DNA of 64,000 bases from Gammaproteobacteria bacterium (GTDB lineage: Bacteria; Pseudomonadota; Gammaproteobacteria; Pseudomonadales; Pseudohongiellaceae). Both the position numbers and the translations under genes were made by a program. Below are positions 19,106 to 28,220 of this stretch, in pieces. The notes under the pieces were generated by a model. It was not told the origin of the DNA. It searched no databases and saw only the letters and a list, made by a program, of their open reading frames with translations. Position 1 is the stretch's first letter. Each line of letters opens with the position of its first letter. The stretch covers positions 62,001 through 126,000 of the forward strand of contig JAUXNX010000013.1 in NCBI GenBank assembly GCA_030682575.1, written 5' to 3'.

Positions 19106-19465
19106 ATGGCCCGAGTTAAACGAGGCGTCACCGCGCGCCGTCGCCACAAGAAAGTTCTGAAGCTTGCCAAAGGTTACTATGGTGCACGCAGTCGTGTGTA
19201 TCGTGTTGCCAAACAGGCTGTCATCAAGGCTGGTCAATATGCGTATCGTGACCGCAAAGCCAAGAAGCGTATGTTCCGTGGTTTGTGGATTACGCGCATC
19301 AATGCTCAATCACGCGCCAATGGCATGACCTACAGCCAGCTGATTGCCGGCCTGAAGAGAGCCAACATTCAGGTGGACCGTCGTGTGATGGCTGATCTTG
19401 CAGTCCATGATAAGGCAGCGTTTGCTGCACTGGTCAATCAGGCCAAGGCGAGTCTGGCTGCATAA
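19106..19465 (+). CDS. rplT: 50S ribosomal protein L20
   Basis: A 119-residue basic protein (E. coli 118) with the diagnostic [34 protein letters not shown]-terminal extension, followed by [22 protein letters not shown] and the globular C-terminus. L20 is an early 50S assembly protein and in several bacteria represses its own operon. GAGAGGATAG upstream supplies a good Shine-Dalgarno. pheS follows 32 bases downstream. Confidence 0.98.
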   Translation: MARVKRGVTARRRHKKVLKLAKGYYGARSRVYRVAKQAVIKAGQYAYRDRKAKKRMFRGLWITRINAQSRANGMTYSQLIAGLKRANIQVDRRVMADLAVHDKAAFAALVNQAKASLAA

Positions 19466-19488
19466 GCCTTACTTTCAAGAACGATTGA

Positions 19489-20514
<1,026 letters not shown>

Positions 20515-20579
20515 TGATTTGGCGGGCTGCCCCGTTTTAATCGCTTTCTGCATAGGCATTCAATACAGAGTATCTGAGC

Positions 20580-22967
20580 ATGATTTTCAGCGAGCAGTGG
20601 ATTCGTGAATGGGTGAATCCTCCCCTGACTACACAACAGTTGATTGATCAATTGACAATGGCCGGGCTCGAAGTGGATGGCCATGAGCCAGTGGCAGGGG
20701 CGTTTATCGGTGTTGTCGTTGCCGAAGTCATGGCAGTTCAGCCGCATCCCGATGCGGATAAGCTGCGTGTTTGTAATGTCAATGATGGCACTCAAATAGT
20801 TCAGGTAGTCTGTGGTGCCACGAATGTTCGTCCGGGACTGAAAGTGCCCTTTGCCCGGATTGGCGCTCATCTTGCCGACAAGGATAATGGCGCTCCTCTT
20901 AATATCAAACAGGCGAAGCTGCGTGGTGTTGAATCCAATGGCATGCTCTGCTCCGCTCAGGAACTCGGTATCGCTGAGAGTGCCGATGGTCTTCTGGAAT
21001 TGCCTGAAGATGCCCCGAATGGCATGGATATACGTGAATATCTACATCTGGATGATTGTAGTCTTGAGCTTGATCTGACCCCCAATCGTGGTGACTGCCT
21101 GGGCATCATTGGTCTGGCCAGAGAGATTGGGGTCCTCAATGGCATCACCCCTGAATTGCCGGAGATGCCTGCAGTCGCCCCTGTAATCAGTGACGTTATT
21201 CCTGTTTCCGTCCAAGCTCAGGAGCAGTGCCCGTGCTACCTTGGACGTGTAATTCGTGGCGTCAATGCCTCCGCATCCACCCCGCTCTGGATGCAGGAAA
21301 CACTGCGCCGCTGCGGGCTGCGCAGTATTGATCCTGTCGTCGATGTCACCAACTACGTGCTGCTTGAGTTGGGGCAGCCTATGCACGCGTTTGACCTTGC
21401 ACATCTGCATGGGGGGGTATCAGTACGTCTGGCCCGCGCATCAGAAAAGTTGGTGCTGCTGGACGGAAAAGAGGTCACATTGAGCGAGGATGTACTGGTG
21501 ATTGCTGACGAAACCGGGCCGTTGGCCATGGCCGGTGTCATGGGAGGCATGAATTCGGGAGTCAGTACAGCGACGCAGGATGTATTCCTGGAATGCGCCT
21601 TCTTTTCGCCACTGGCCATCGTCGGGCGCGCACGACGTTATGGTTTGCATACAGAGGCTTCGCATCGCTACGAGCGTGGTGTTGATTCTGGAATACAGCA
21701 CTTGGCTATGGAGCGTGCCACATCGCTGCTTGTTGAGATTGTTGGAGGTTACCCAGGTCCGGTAATCGAGACTCTGGGAGATTTCCCTGAGGCTGTAGAA
21801 ATAACATTGAGTCTGAAAAAAGTGACACGCATGTTGGGGGTCGAGATTCCATTCACGCAGATAACCGATATTCTGGTTCGTCTGGGCATGTCCATAATAG
21901 AGCAAACGGTCGACTTTATCCGGGTGTGCGTACCTTCGTTCCGATTCGATATCAGTATTGATGTCGATCTGATTGAGGAGCTTGCTCGTGTTTATGGCTA
22001 TAACAAATTGCCTACAACACGTCCTCTGTCGCGCATGAGTCTTGGAAAAAGTACGGAAACAGTGACCGAATCTGATCGATTCAAGGAGAGACTGATCTCC
22101 CTGGGATACCAAGAAGTCATTACCTACAGTTTCGTCGAACCGTCGCTCATGACCCAAGTGGATGGTGTCAGTCTGGCCATTCCAGTGCAAAACCCAATTT
22201 CTGCCGATATGTCGGTAATGCGTACCAGCCTTTGGTCGGGTTTGTTGACGACTTTGAAATACAATGCTAATCGCCAACAAGAAAGAGTTCGTATTTTCGA
22301 ATGTGGGCAGGTTTTCCTGCAGCAAGATGGCAAGCTTAAGCAACCATCAAGGATTGCTGGACTAATTTACGGGAGCGCTGTCCCGAAAGTCTGGTGTCAC
22401 TCTAAAAGACAACCAGATTTCTTTGATATTAAAGGAGATATCGAGTCTCTTCTGGATGTGTCTCGTGATCCTGAATCCTACCGGTTTGTGCCGTGTCAAC
22501 ACGGCGCCTTACATGGCGGGCAGAGTGCGGCACTGGAATTAAATGGCCGGAAGATCGGTGTACTGGGAGCGTTAAGTCCAGCACTGCAGCGTGAATTGAA
22601 TATCACTAGTCGTGTCTATCTGTTTGAAATTGATCTTGAAAGCTTGCAGTCAGCAAAGATACCGAAGACTCGTGAACTGTCGCGATTCCCTGAGGTTAAT
22701 CGTGACCTTGCTATTGTCCTCGATAAAGCTGTCTCCGGAGGACAACTTCTCCAAACCGTCAAGGATTGTGCAGGGGAGACGTTGGTTGATCTAAGAATAT
22801 TCGATGTATATCAAGGTGATGCGGTCGAAAAAAGTAAAAAAAGCATTGCTTTGGGCTTGACCTTGCAGCATCCTTCGCGCACTCTAAGCGAAGACGACAT
22901 AAATGGAATAATTAACAGTTGTGTCAAAGGGCTAGAGGCTAAATTTAATGCAAAGTTAAGGAATTAA
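20580..22967 (+). CDS. pheT: Phenylalanine--tRNA ligase beta subunit
   Basis: The 795-residue beta subunit, matching E. coli PheT in length. Visible parts are the B1 EMAP-like OB fold near residues 45-150 ([33 protein letters not shown]), the editing B3/B4 region ([22 protein letters not shown]), the B5 domain, the inactive class II-like core ([29 protein letters not shown]), and the C-terminal ferredoxin-like anticodon-binding domain ([16 protein letters not shown]). It edits mischarged Tyr-tRNA-Phe. The gap after pheS is 65 bases. ihfA begins 2 bases after its stop. Confidence 0.98.
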   Translation: MIFSEQWIREWVNPPLTTQQLIDQLTMAGLEVDGHEPVAGAFIGVVVAEVMAVQPHPDADKLRVCNVNDGTQIVQVVCGATNVRPGLKVPFARIGAHLADKDNGAPLNIKQAKLRGVESNGMLCSAQELGIAESADGLLELPEDAPNGMDIREYLHLDDCSLELDLTPNRGDCLGIIGLAREIGVLNGITPELPEMPAVAPVISDVIPVSVQAQEQCPCYLGRVIRGVNASASTPLWMQETLRRCGLRSIDPVVDVTNYVLLELGQPMHAFDLAHLHGGVSVRLARASEKLVLLDGKEVTLSEDVLVIADETGPLAMAGVMGGMNSGVSTATQDVFLECAFFSPLAIVGRARRYGLHTEASHRYERGVDSGIQHLAMERATSLLVEIVGGYPGPVIETLGDFPEAVEITLSLKKVTRMLGVEIPFTQITDILVRLGMSIIEQTVDFIRVCVPSFRFDISIDVDLIEELARVYGYNKLPTTRPLSRMSLGKSTETVTESDRFKERLISLGYQEVITYSFVEPSLMTQVDGVSLAIPVQNPISADMSVMRTSLWSGLLTTLKYNANRQQERVRIFECGQVFLQQDGKLKQPSRIAGLIYGSAVPKVWCHSKRQPDFFDIKGDIESLLDVSRDPESYRFVPCQHGALHGGQSAALELNGRKIGVLGALSPALQRELNITSRVYLFEIDLESLQSAKIPKTRELSRFPEVNRDLAIVLDKAVSGGQLLQTVKDCAGETLVDLRIFDVYQGDAVEKSKKSIALGLTLQHPSRTLSEDDINGIINSCVKGLEAKFNAKLRN

Positions 22968-22969
22968 CT

Positions 22970-23278
22970 ATGGCAGATGGGGCACTTACCAAGGCGGAGA
23001 TGGCGGAGCGGCTGTTTGAAGAGCTCGGCTTAAATAAAAGAGAGGCCAAGGAGCTGGTAGAGCAGTTCTTTGAAGAAGTACGGTTGTCGCTGGAATCAAA
23101 CGAGCAAGTCAAGATATCCGGATTTGGTAATTTTGATTTACGCGACAAGAAGCAGAGGCCTGGTCGTAATCCGAAGACAGGGGAAGAGATTCCCATCAAG
23201 GCGCGTCGTGTAGTGACCTTCAGACCCGGTCAAAAGCTGAAAGCAAGAGTGGAAAGCTATGCTGGAACCAAGCAATAA
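22970..23278 (+). CDS. ihfA: Integration host factor subunit alpha
   Basis: A 102-residue HU-family protein with IHF-alpha features: [77 protein letters not shown]. It pairs with IhfB (7733-8029) to bend DNA. It starts 2 bases after pheT, so translation is probably coupled. In E. coli IHF represses its own operon; I saw no site clear enough to mark. Confidence 0.97.
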   Translation: MADGALTKAEMAERLFEELGLNKREAKELVEQFFEEVRLSLESNEQVKISGFGNFDLRDKKQRPGRNPKTGEEIPIKARRVVTFRPGQKLKARVESYAGTKQ

Positions 23279-23609
23279 CGACGAGTTACCACCGATTCCA
23301 CCCAAGCGCTATTTCACGATCGGGGAGGTCGGGGAGCTATGTACCGTGAAACCGCATGTGCTCAGGTACTGGGAACAAGAGTTTCCACAGCTCAAGCCAG
23401 TAAAGCGTCGTGGTAATCGACGCTATTACCAGCGACAGGACGTGATACTGATCAGACAGATCAAGTCATTGCTTTACGATCAAGGTTTTACGATCGGTGG
23501 TGCTCGCCAGAGAATGAGCGGCGTTGATGAAGCACAGAGGACCGGGATTGATAACAAAGTTTTCAAAGAGATGATTAAAGAGCTAGAGGAAGTGATAGCA
23601 CAATTGTAA
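23259..23609 (+). CDS. MerR-family transcriptional regulator
   Basis: A 116-residue winged-helix protein: [62 protein letters not shown] is a complete MerR DNA-binding domain. A short dimerisation helix ([13 protein letters not shown]) follows. It lacks the Cys or aromatic effector domain of metal and drug sensors. The start overlaps the end of ihfA by 20 bases, with GGAAAG as ribosome-binding site. A gene of this type directly after ihfA is conserved in Pseudomonas and relatives. Its targets are unknown. Confidence 0.9.
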   Translation: MLEPSNNDELPPIPPKRYFTIGEVGELCTVKPHVLRYWEQEFPQLKPVKRRGNRRYYQRQDVILIRQIKSLLYDQGFTIGGARQRMSGVDEAQRTGIDNKVFKEMIKELEEVIAQL

Positions 23610-23748
23610 AAATGCGGTAGAATTGCCGCCGCTTTGAAGCTTGGCCATCAAGATGTAACTCCTTGATTTCCTGGCAGGCAAGAAGCACTGAATATTAAGA
23701 CTTCCTCCTAATTCATATCAGAAGGATTCCGTTGATATCACGATAATT

Positions 23749-23825
23749 CGGGGCATAGCGCAGCCTGGTAGCGCACCAGTCTGGGGGACTGGGGGTCGTA
23801 GGTTCAAATCCTGCTGTCCCGACCA
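23749..23825 (+). tRNA. tRNA-Pro (anticodon GGG)
   Basis: A 77-base cloverleaf. The acceptor CGGGGCA pairs with TGTCCCG, the D arm is TAGCGCAGCCTGGTAGCGCA, the anticodon stem CCAGT/ACTGG encloses CTGGGGG giving GGG, and the T arm is TAGGTTCAAATCCTG. CCA is encoded. A TAGAAT box with GC-rich discriminator at 23618-23623 could be the promoter, leaving a leader of about 120 bases. Confidence 0.96.
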
Positions 23826-23829
23826 AACA

Positions 23830-23859
23830 AAAAAGGGTATCCATATGGATACCCTTTTT
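23830..23859 (+). terminator. Rho-independent terminator after tRNA-Pro
   Basis: GGGTATCCAT and ATGGATACCC form a perfect palindrome flanked by A and T runs, so it can work in both directions. It starts a few bases after the tRNA. In the other direction it may serve the NHL-repeat gene ending at 23933. Confidence 0.88.
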
Positions 23860-23932
23860 GCTTTCTACCTGATTGATTGTTTCTCAAAATGGAGGGGGTA
23901 GCCGAAGTACCCCTTCCATTACTGCAGCATAC

Positions 23933-25006
23933 CTACTGTCTGACGTAACGCTTGATACCACCAACAGGACCAACCTCTGCCCCGTAAATTACGCCATTCC
24001 TGTCGGCTACAACACCTTCTGCCGTGCAGGTGCCAGTACAGTCCGGGTTTGGATCAGGAATGAATCCTGTAACTTCACCGGTACGGGCGTTGCCAATACG
24101 AATGCCTCGCAACCAGGCGCCATGGGCTGGGTTTACGGAGCCGGACTCGGAGTCAGCTGCATAAATGATGTCGTTTGCGTCGATGTAAACGCCACTGTTG
24201 CGGCTAAACTGGTACCAACTGTCCAGCAGCGTTCCTTCCTGATCAAAGATCTGAATACGGTTGTTGCCGCGGTCAGCGACGAACAGTCTGCCTTGTGAAT
24301 CCATCGCCAGGGAGTGTGGCTGGGAGAACTGATCTGGACCGGAACCCAGTGAGCCCCACTCCTTCAGGAACTCACCATTGCTATTGAACTTCAAAATGCG
24401 AGCGGTTGAGCCCTCAGCACCAGAGTGACCTTCGCCAATGAAAATGTTGCCATTGGGAGCGACGAAGACGTCATTCGGCTGGAACAAGTAGCCGGGGGAG
24501 CGTGCGCCTCCTGGCTCACCGATTGCCATCAGCAATTCGCCTGCAGGGCTGAACTTCAGAACCTGGTGTCCTTTCAATTCTGCAGGCGCTGTACCATCTG
24601 CCGCACGATTGTCGCGACCATCGGTTACCCAGACGTTGCCTTGAAAGTCAACGTGAATACCATGAGGCCACATGACCATGCCCCTGCCGAAGCTTGTAAC
24701 CATATTGCCGTTGGCATCGAACTTGAAAATGGAATCGAGTTCACCCAGGGCACAAGGGCCAACGTTTCCTCCACAGCGCTCACCTACCCAGATGCTGACG
24801 CCGTCCGGATCGATATCGACGGCGCTTGTGGAGCCCCATGATCGTCCCTGGGGCATCTTGGCCCAACCTTCGATAGTCTGGTATGGGTTGGGCAGGTCAT
24901 TGACCGGTGCCATGTCGGGCTGGGCAAGACTGAGCAGTGGGAATGCGACAACTGCAGCAGTTAATGTAATGAACGCGGATCTGGCACTTTTATTATAGTT
25001 TGACAT
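23933..25006 (-). CDS. Exported NHL-repeat beta-propeller protein
   Basis: A 357-residue protein with an N-terminal signal sequence (hydrophobic ITLTAAVVAFPLLSLAQ, cleavage probably after AQ). At least five NHL-type blades follow, such as WPHGIHVDFQGNVWVTDG, LFQPNDVFVAPNGNIFIGEG and FSQPHSLAMDSQGRLFVADRGNNRIQIFD. The pattern resembles the lyase domain of peptidyl-amidating enzymes and other six-bladed propellers, usually for binding or lyase chemistry outside the cytoplasm. Two Cys pairs (CGG..GPC and DCTGTC) may form disulfides. AGGGAGAG lies upstream of the ATG at 25006. The substrate is unknown and neighbours give no pathway. It diverges from the MazG-like gene. Confidence 0.82.
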   Translation of the reverse strand: MSNYNKSARSAFITLTAAVVAFPLLSLAQPDMAPVNDLPNPYQTIEGWAKMPQGRSWGSTSAVDIDPDGVSIWVGERCGGNVGPCALGELDSIFKFDANGNMVTSFGRGMVMWPHGIHVDFQGNVWVTDGRDNRAADGTAPAELKGHQVLKFSPAGELLMAIGEPGGARSPGYLFQPNDVFVAPNGNIFIGEGHSGAEGSTARILKFNSNGEFLKEWGSLGSGPDQFSQPHSLAMDSQGRLFVADRGNNRIQIFDQEGTLLDSWYQFSRNSGVYIDANDIIYAADSESGSVNPAHGAWLRGIRIGNARTGEVTGFIPDPNPDCTGTCTAEGVVADRNGVIYGAEVGPVGGIKRYVRQ

Positions 25007-25230
25007 CGGCGGAGAACTCTCCCTTCAATAGCTAAATGGACGAACAGAATAATGCACCTCATTGGCTAATTCAATCAGTAAGGAACTGACTTAGTATAAG
25101 GCTGGTGGCGGAGATTTTTTCTTTCATCGCAACAGAGGAATGCACTGATACTACGTCAAATAATCTGCGTTATGGTATTGTCAACGCAATTCTTGTTGGT
25201 GCCATTGAACAAAGCGCGAAAGGATGCTTG

Positions 25231-25593
25231 ATGGGGATTGCGGCAATGACGGATCTAGAGCAGATAAGGCAGTGCGTCGATGATTTCGCTGCAGAGAGGG
25301 ATTGGGATCAATTTCACTCCCCCAAGAACCTGGCAATGGCATTAGCTGTGGAAGTTGCCGAGCTCATGGAGATTTTTCAGTGGCTGAGTGAAGAACAATC
25401 CAAGGCTCTGACCCCTGAACAGTCCGCTGCCGTAGCTCATGAGATTGCAGACATACAGGTATATCTTGTCAGGCTCGCCGATAAGTTGGATATCGACATT
25501 CGCAGTGCCGTGTCAGCGAAAATGTGTATTAACGCTGAGAAATATCCAGCCGATATAGTGCGTGGGAGCGCTCGAAAATATTCGGATTATTGA
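25231..25593 (+). CDS. MazG-like nucleotide pyrophosphohydrolase (RS21-C6/dCTPase type)
   Basis: A 120-residue all-alpha NTP-PPase. The motif EVAELMEIFQWLSEE followed by HEIADIQVYLVRLADKLDID gives the metal-binding Glu and Asp residues (EVAE and EIAD) of the MazG superfamily. The short length and FHSPKNLAMAL start match the RS21-C6/YpjD/XTP3TPA group, which hydrolyses dCTP and modified nucleotides to monophosphates. The ATG at 25231 has AAAGGA 6 bases upstream; a further in-frame ATG at 25246 would also work. The next gene starts 28 bases downstream, so the two may be co-transcribed. The full MazG protein is a separate gene at 52961. Confidence 0.88.
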   Translation: MGIAAMTDLEQIRQCVDDFAAERDWDQFHSPKNLAMALAVEVAELMEIFQWLSEEQSKALTPEQSAAVAHEIADIQVYLVRLADKLDIDIRSAVSAKMCINAEKYPADIVRGSARKYSDY

Positions 25594-25621
25594 CGTGTGC
25601 CCGTTAGTGGAGGACGGCAGT

Positions 25622-26038
25622 ATGGGGGGCGACCTCAGAGAGGGAATACGAGTAGTGATGCATGACGCGATGCTGGTTGCGGTTTATGGGACTCTCAAGC
25701 GTGGTATGTCCAACCATATGCTGCTCGATGGGGCTCCATATTTGGGCGCCGACACGCTTAAGTTTATCACCTTATATGATCTGGGTGAGTATCCTGCTGC
25801 ATTATTGGAGCCTTCGGATGGGGTTATGGTTGAGGTCTTTAAGGTGAGTTCGACACAAATTGATGCGCTTGATAGATTTGAGGAGTGCGATGTCCTGAAT
25901 TCTGACGCTGGGCTTTACAAACGCTGTTCTTGTCAAACACATTATGGTGATGCTTGGATTTACATTTACAATCGTCCCGTTAATAGGGTGAGACGTCTTG
26001 ATAGTGGTAGTTGGTGTCCGTCACTATTGCCAAAGTGA
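25622..26038 (+). CDS. Gamma-glutamylcyclotransferase-like (AIG2/GGCT fold) protein
   Basis: A 138-residue protein with the GGCT signature YGTLKRGMSNHMLL near residue 20, then ALLEPSDGVMVEVFKV and the LDRFEECD segment containing the presumed catalytic Glu. It ends with AWIYIYNRPV. Such proteins open gamma-glutamyl or gamma-glutamylamine bonds, but many members have no known substrate. The ATG at 25622 has GGAGG 9 bases upstream. Methionines at 25658 and 25670 are possible later starts, closer to the usual family N-terminus. A GTG at 25562 overlapping the previous gene is less likely. Confidence 0.82.
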   Translation: MGGDLREGIRVVMHDAMLVAVYGTLKRGMSNHMLLDGAPYLGADTLKFITLYDLGEYPAALLEPSDGVMVEVFKVSSTQIDALDRFEECDVLNSDAGLYKRCSCQTHYGDAWIYIYNRPVNRVRRLDSGSWCPSLLPK

Positions 26039-26243
26039 TAGTCCTGCCAATTGAAAGTATAGACTTGATTTTCCCACCTAAAATGGCGCCCAATTTTATT
26101 AGACCACTATAGTCACGACACGATCTGATGTGTTTCATTAATAAGGTCTTTCATTTATTATGCCGATAGACTTGGTTTCTGTCCCATATCTCAACATTAA
26201 GGTCGATGAAGCAACAAGACTTCAATCAAGGTAGTCCTCTATT

Positions 26244-27464
26244 ATGGAGATTCAGAAGGCCGAAAAGATGTTCAAAGCTGGCGAAGTGATCATGACTCAG
26301 GGGGATGAGGGGTCATGTGCATACTTCATTCAGGAGGGGCGCGTCGGCATTGTCGTGGAGAAATCCGACGGTCAGCTGCTGCATATGGGGACGCGTGGCC
26401 CCGGTAGTATCATTGGCGAGATGGCAATTGTTGATAATCAGCCCCGCAGTGCAACCATCCGTTCATTGGAAAATTGTACTTTGTTGGAAATCACCAAAGA
26501 CGATTTTGCACGTAGTGTTCGTGGTGCTAATCCTATTGTGCGTCTGATAGCCCAAGTGATTCTGATGCGATATCGGGACATTCTTAGGCGTTCACAAACT
26601 CTCTTGAGTGACAGTCCGGACACTCCGTCTCCTGAAGATCTCGAGCGCGAATATGCCGAGCAGATCAATGTTGTCGAAGCCATCAAGATGGCAAATGAGT
26701 TCAAGGTGGCTATTGCAAGCAATCAGCTTATCCTAAATTATCAGCCTATTGTGTCCATGCGGACTGGTAGAATTCTGGGCTTCGAGGCCTTGATGAGATG
26801 GCATCATCCCGAGCGTGGCTTGATTCCTCCTGATGTCTTTATCCCTATGGCAGAGGACAGCGGACTCATTATTGAGGCGAGCAGGTGGGCAGTGCGCAAT
26901 GTCTGCCAGATGCTCAAACAATTGGATCAGTCGCGGCCAGACCTGCGTGATATCTACGTAAGTGTGAATTTTTCTGCCACCGATTTTGATGAGGATAGTT
27001 TCTTAACAAGTCTCTATGAGATTCTCGCCGAAAATGGCACGTCAGCCAGTCGAATCCATATCGAAATAACCGAGCGCTTGTTGCTGAAACAACCCAAAAA
27101 CGTCAAGGAAACTCTTGATCAGTGCCGTGATCGCGGCATGGGGATAATTATTGATGATTTCGGCACCGGCTATTCATCATTGAGTTATCTGCATCAGTAT
27201 CCGATCGATACCCTCAAAATTGACCAGAGTTTTATCCGCAAAATGCGCCATGACACGATGGTCATGGGGTTGGTAAAATCCATCCTGTCTCTCAGTGAAA
27301 ACATGAATATCAAGATTATTGCTGAGGGGGTGGAGGACATAGAGGAGGCTAGATTGCTGAAGGAGTTGAATTGCGATATGGCTCAAGGGTATTTCTTTTC
27401 CAGGCCTGTTGCCGAAGAACAGTTAGCTGGTTTACTAATCGAGCGTAATCCTCAGGCAAGTTAA
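26244..27464 (+). CDS. Cyclic nucleotide-binding domain plus EAL phosphodiesterase
   Basis: A 406-residue soluble protein. Residues 8-120 form a cNMP-binding beta-roll (GEVIMTQGDEGSCAYFIQEG, then the phosphate cassette GEMAIVDNQPRSAT with its Arg). Residues about 150-400 form an EAL domain. The metal and substrate residues are all present: E181 in FEALMRW, Asn in VNFSATDF, Glu in EITERLL, the Asp pair in IDDFGTGYSS, Lys in TLKIDQSFI, Glu in AEGVED and Gln in AQGYFF. It should therefore be an active c-di-GMP phosphodiesterase controlled by cAMP or cGMP. No GGDEF partner lies nearby. The 205-base upstream region holds no recognisable gene. Confidence 0.92.
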   Translation: MEIQKAEKMFKAGEVIMTQGDEGSCAYFIQEGRVGIVVEKSDGQLLHMGTRGPGSIIGEMAIVDNQPRSATIRSLENCTLLEITKDDFARSVRGANPIVRLIAQVILMRYRDILRRSQTLLSDSPDTPSPEDLEREYAEQINVVEAIKMANEFKVAIASNQLILNYQPIVSMRTGRILGFEALMRWHHPERGLIPPDVFIPMAEDSGLIIEASRWAVRNVCQMLKQLDQSRPDLRDIYVSVNFSATDFDEDSFLTSLYEILAENGTSASRIHIEITERLLLKQPKNVKETLDQCRDRGMGIIIDDFGTGYSSLSYLHQYPIDTLKIDQSFIRKMRHDTMVMGLVKSILSLSENMNIKIIAEGVEDIEEARLLKELNCDMAQGYFFSRPVAEEQLAGLLIERNPQAS

Positions 27465-27632
27465 ACTACACAATTCAGGCGAACGTAAGTTCGATCGATA
27501 GCAAAGCGTCTGGAATTGACCTTTTCCCAAAAAGGAGTAGTCTCTCAAGGACACAGATGTCTCGAAAACTGCCAGCGCGACCTGCGGTTGCGCAGCTTCC
27601 TATAACAACTAAAACCATCGGAGTACCAGTCA

Positions 27633-28220
27633 GTGAATCCACGACTAACCCGCAGGCGCTTCATTAAGGGAGTGATCTACTCCAGCGCCGCCGCCATGTC
27701 CGGTGCAGGTTTGTACCTCACCAACGCCCAATCCCAGTCAAGCGCCGCCGTCGGGCGCCTGATTTCGATTAACGTCAATGGACGTACCCGAAGTGTCGAT
27801 GTGCTGCCACAGGAAACTCTGGCTCATACCCTGCGCTACAAACTGAACATGACTGGCACTAAACTTGGCTGTAACCGAGGAGAGTGTGGCGCATGTACTG
27901 TACTTATCGACGATGTCACCACCTATGCCTGTTCCATGCTGACGCACAGTGTCAAGACTCGAACTGTCACGACTGTTGAAGGGTTGCGTTCTCCTGATGG
28001 CCAACTGCACCCAGTGCAGCAGGCATTCCTTGAAGAGCTTTCCCCGCAATGCGGTTTCTGCACGCCCGGTCAAGTTATTGCCACAGTCGCGCTACTGAAG
28101 GCCAACCCACGACCCACGCGAGAAGAGGCTCGCCAGGCGTTGGCAGGCAATCTATGCCGTTGCGGCGCATATGATCACTACTTGAATGGCGTCATGCGCG
28201 CCTCGGGGCAATTGTCATGA
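27633..28220 (+). CDS. Molybdenum hydroxylase [2Fe-2S] subunit, Tat-exported (PaoA-like)
   Basis: A 195-residue iron-sulfur subunit with a Tat signal (RRRFIKG at residues 7-13, then a mild hydrophobic stretch). The plant-type cluster is bound by C80, C85, C88 and C100 (CNRGECGACTVLI). The second cluster is in CGFCTPGQV and CRCGAY. This is the layout of E. coli PaoA (YagT) in the periplasmic aldehyde oxidoreductase. The GTG at 27633 follows GGAGTACCAGTCA. The stop overlaps the start of the large subunit by 4 bases. The enzyme would pass electrons from the Mo site to the FAD subunit. Confidence 0.9.
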   Translation: MNPRLTRRRFIKGVIYSSAAAMSGAGLYLTNAQSQSSAAVGRLISINVNGRTRSVDVLPQETLAHTLRYKLNMTGTKLGCNRGECGACTVLIDDVTTYACSMLTHSVKTRTVTTVEGLRSPDGQLHPVQQAFLEELSPQCGFCTPGQVIATVALLKANPRPTREEARQALAGNLCRCGAYDHYLNGVMRASGQLS

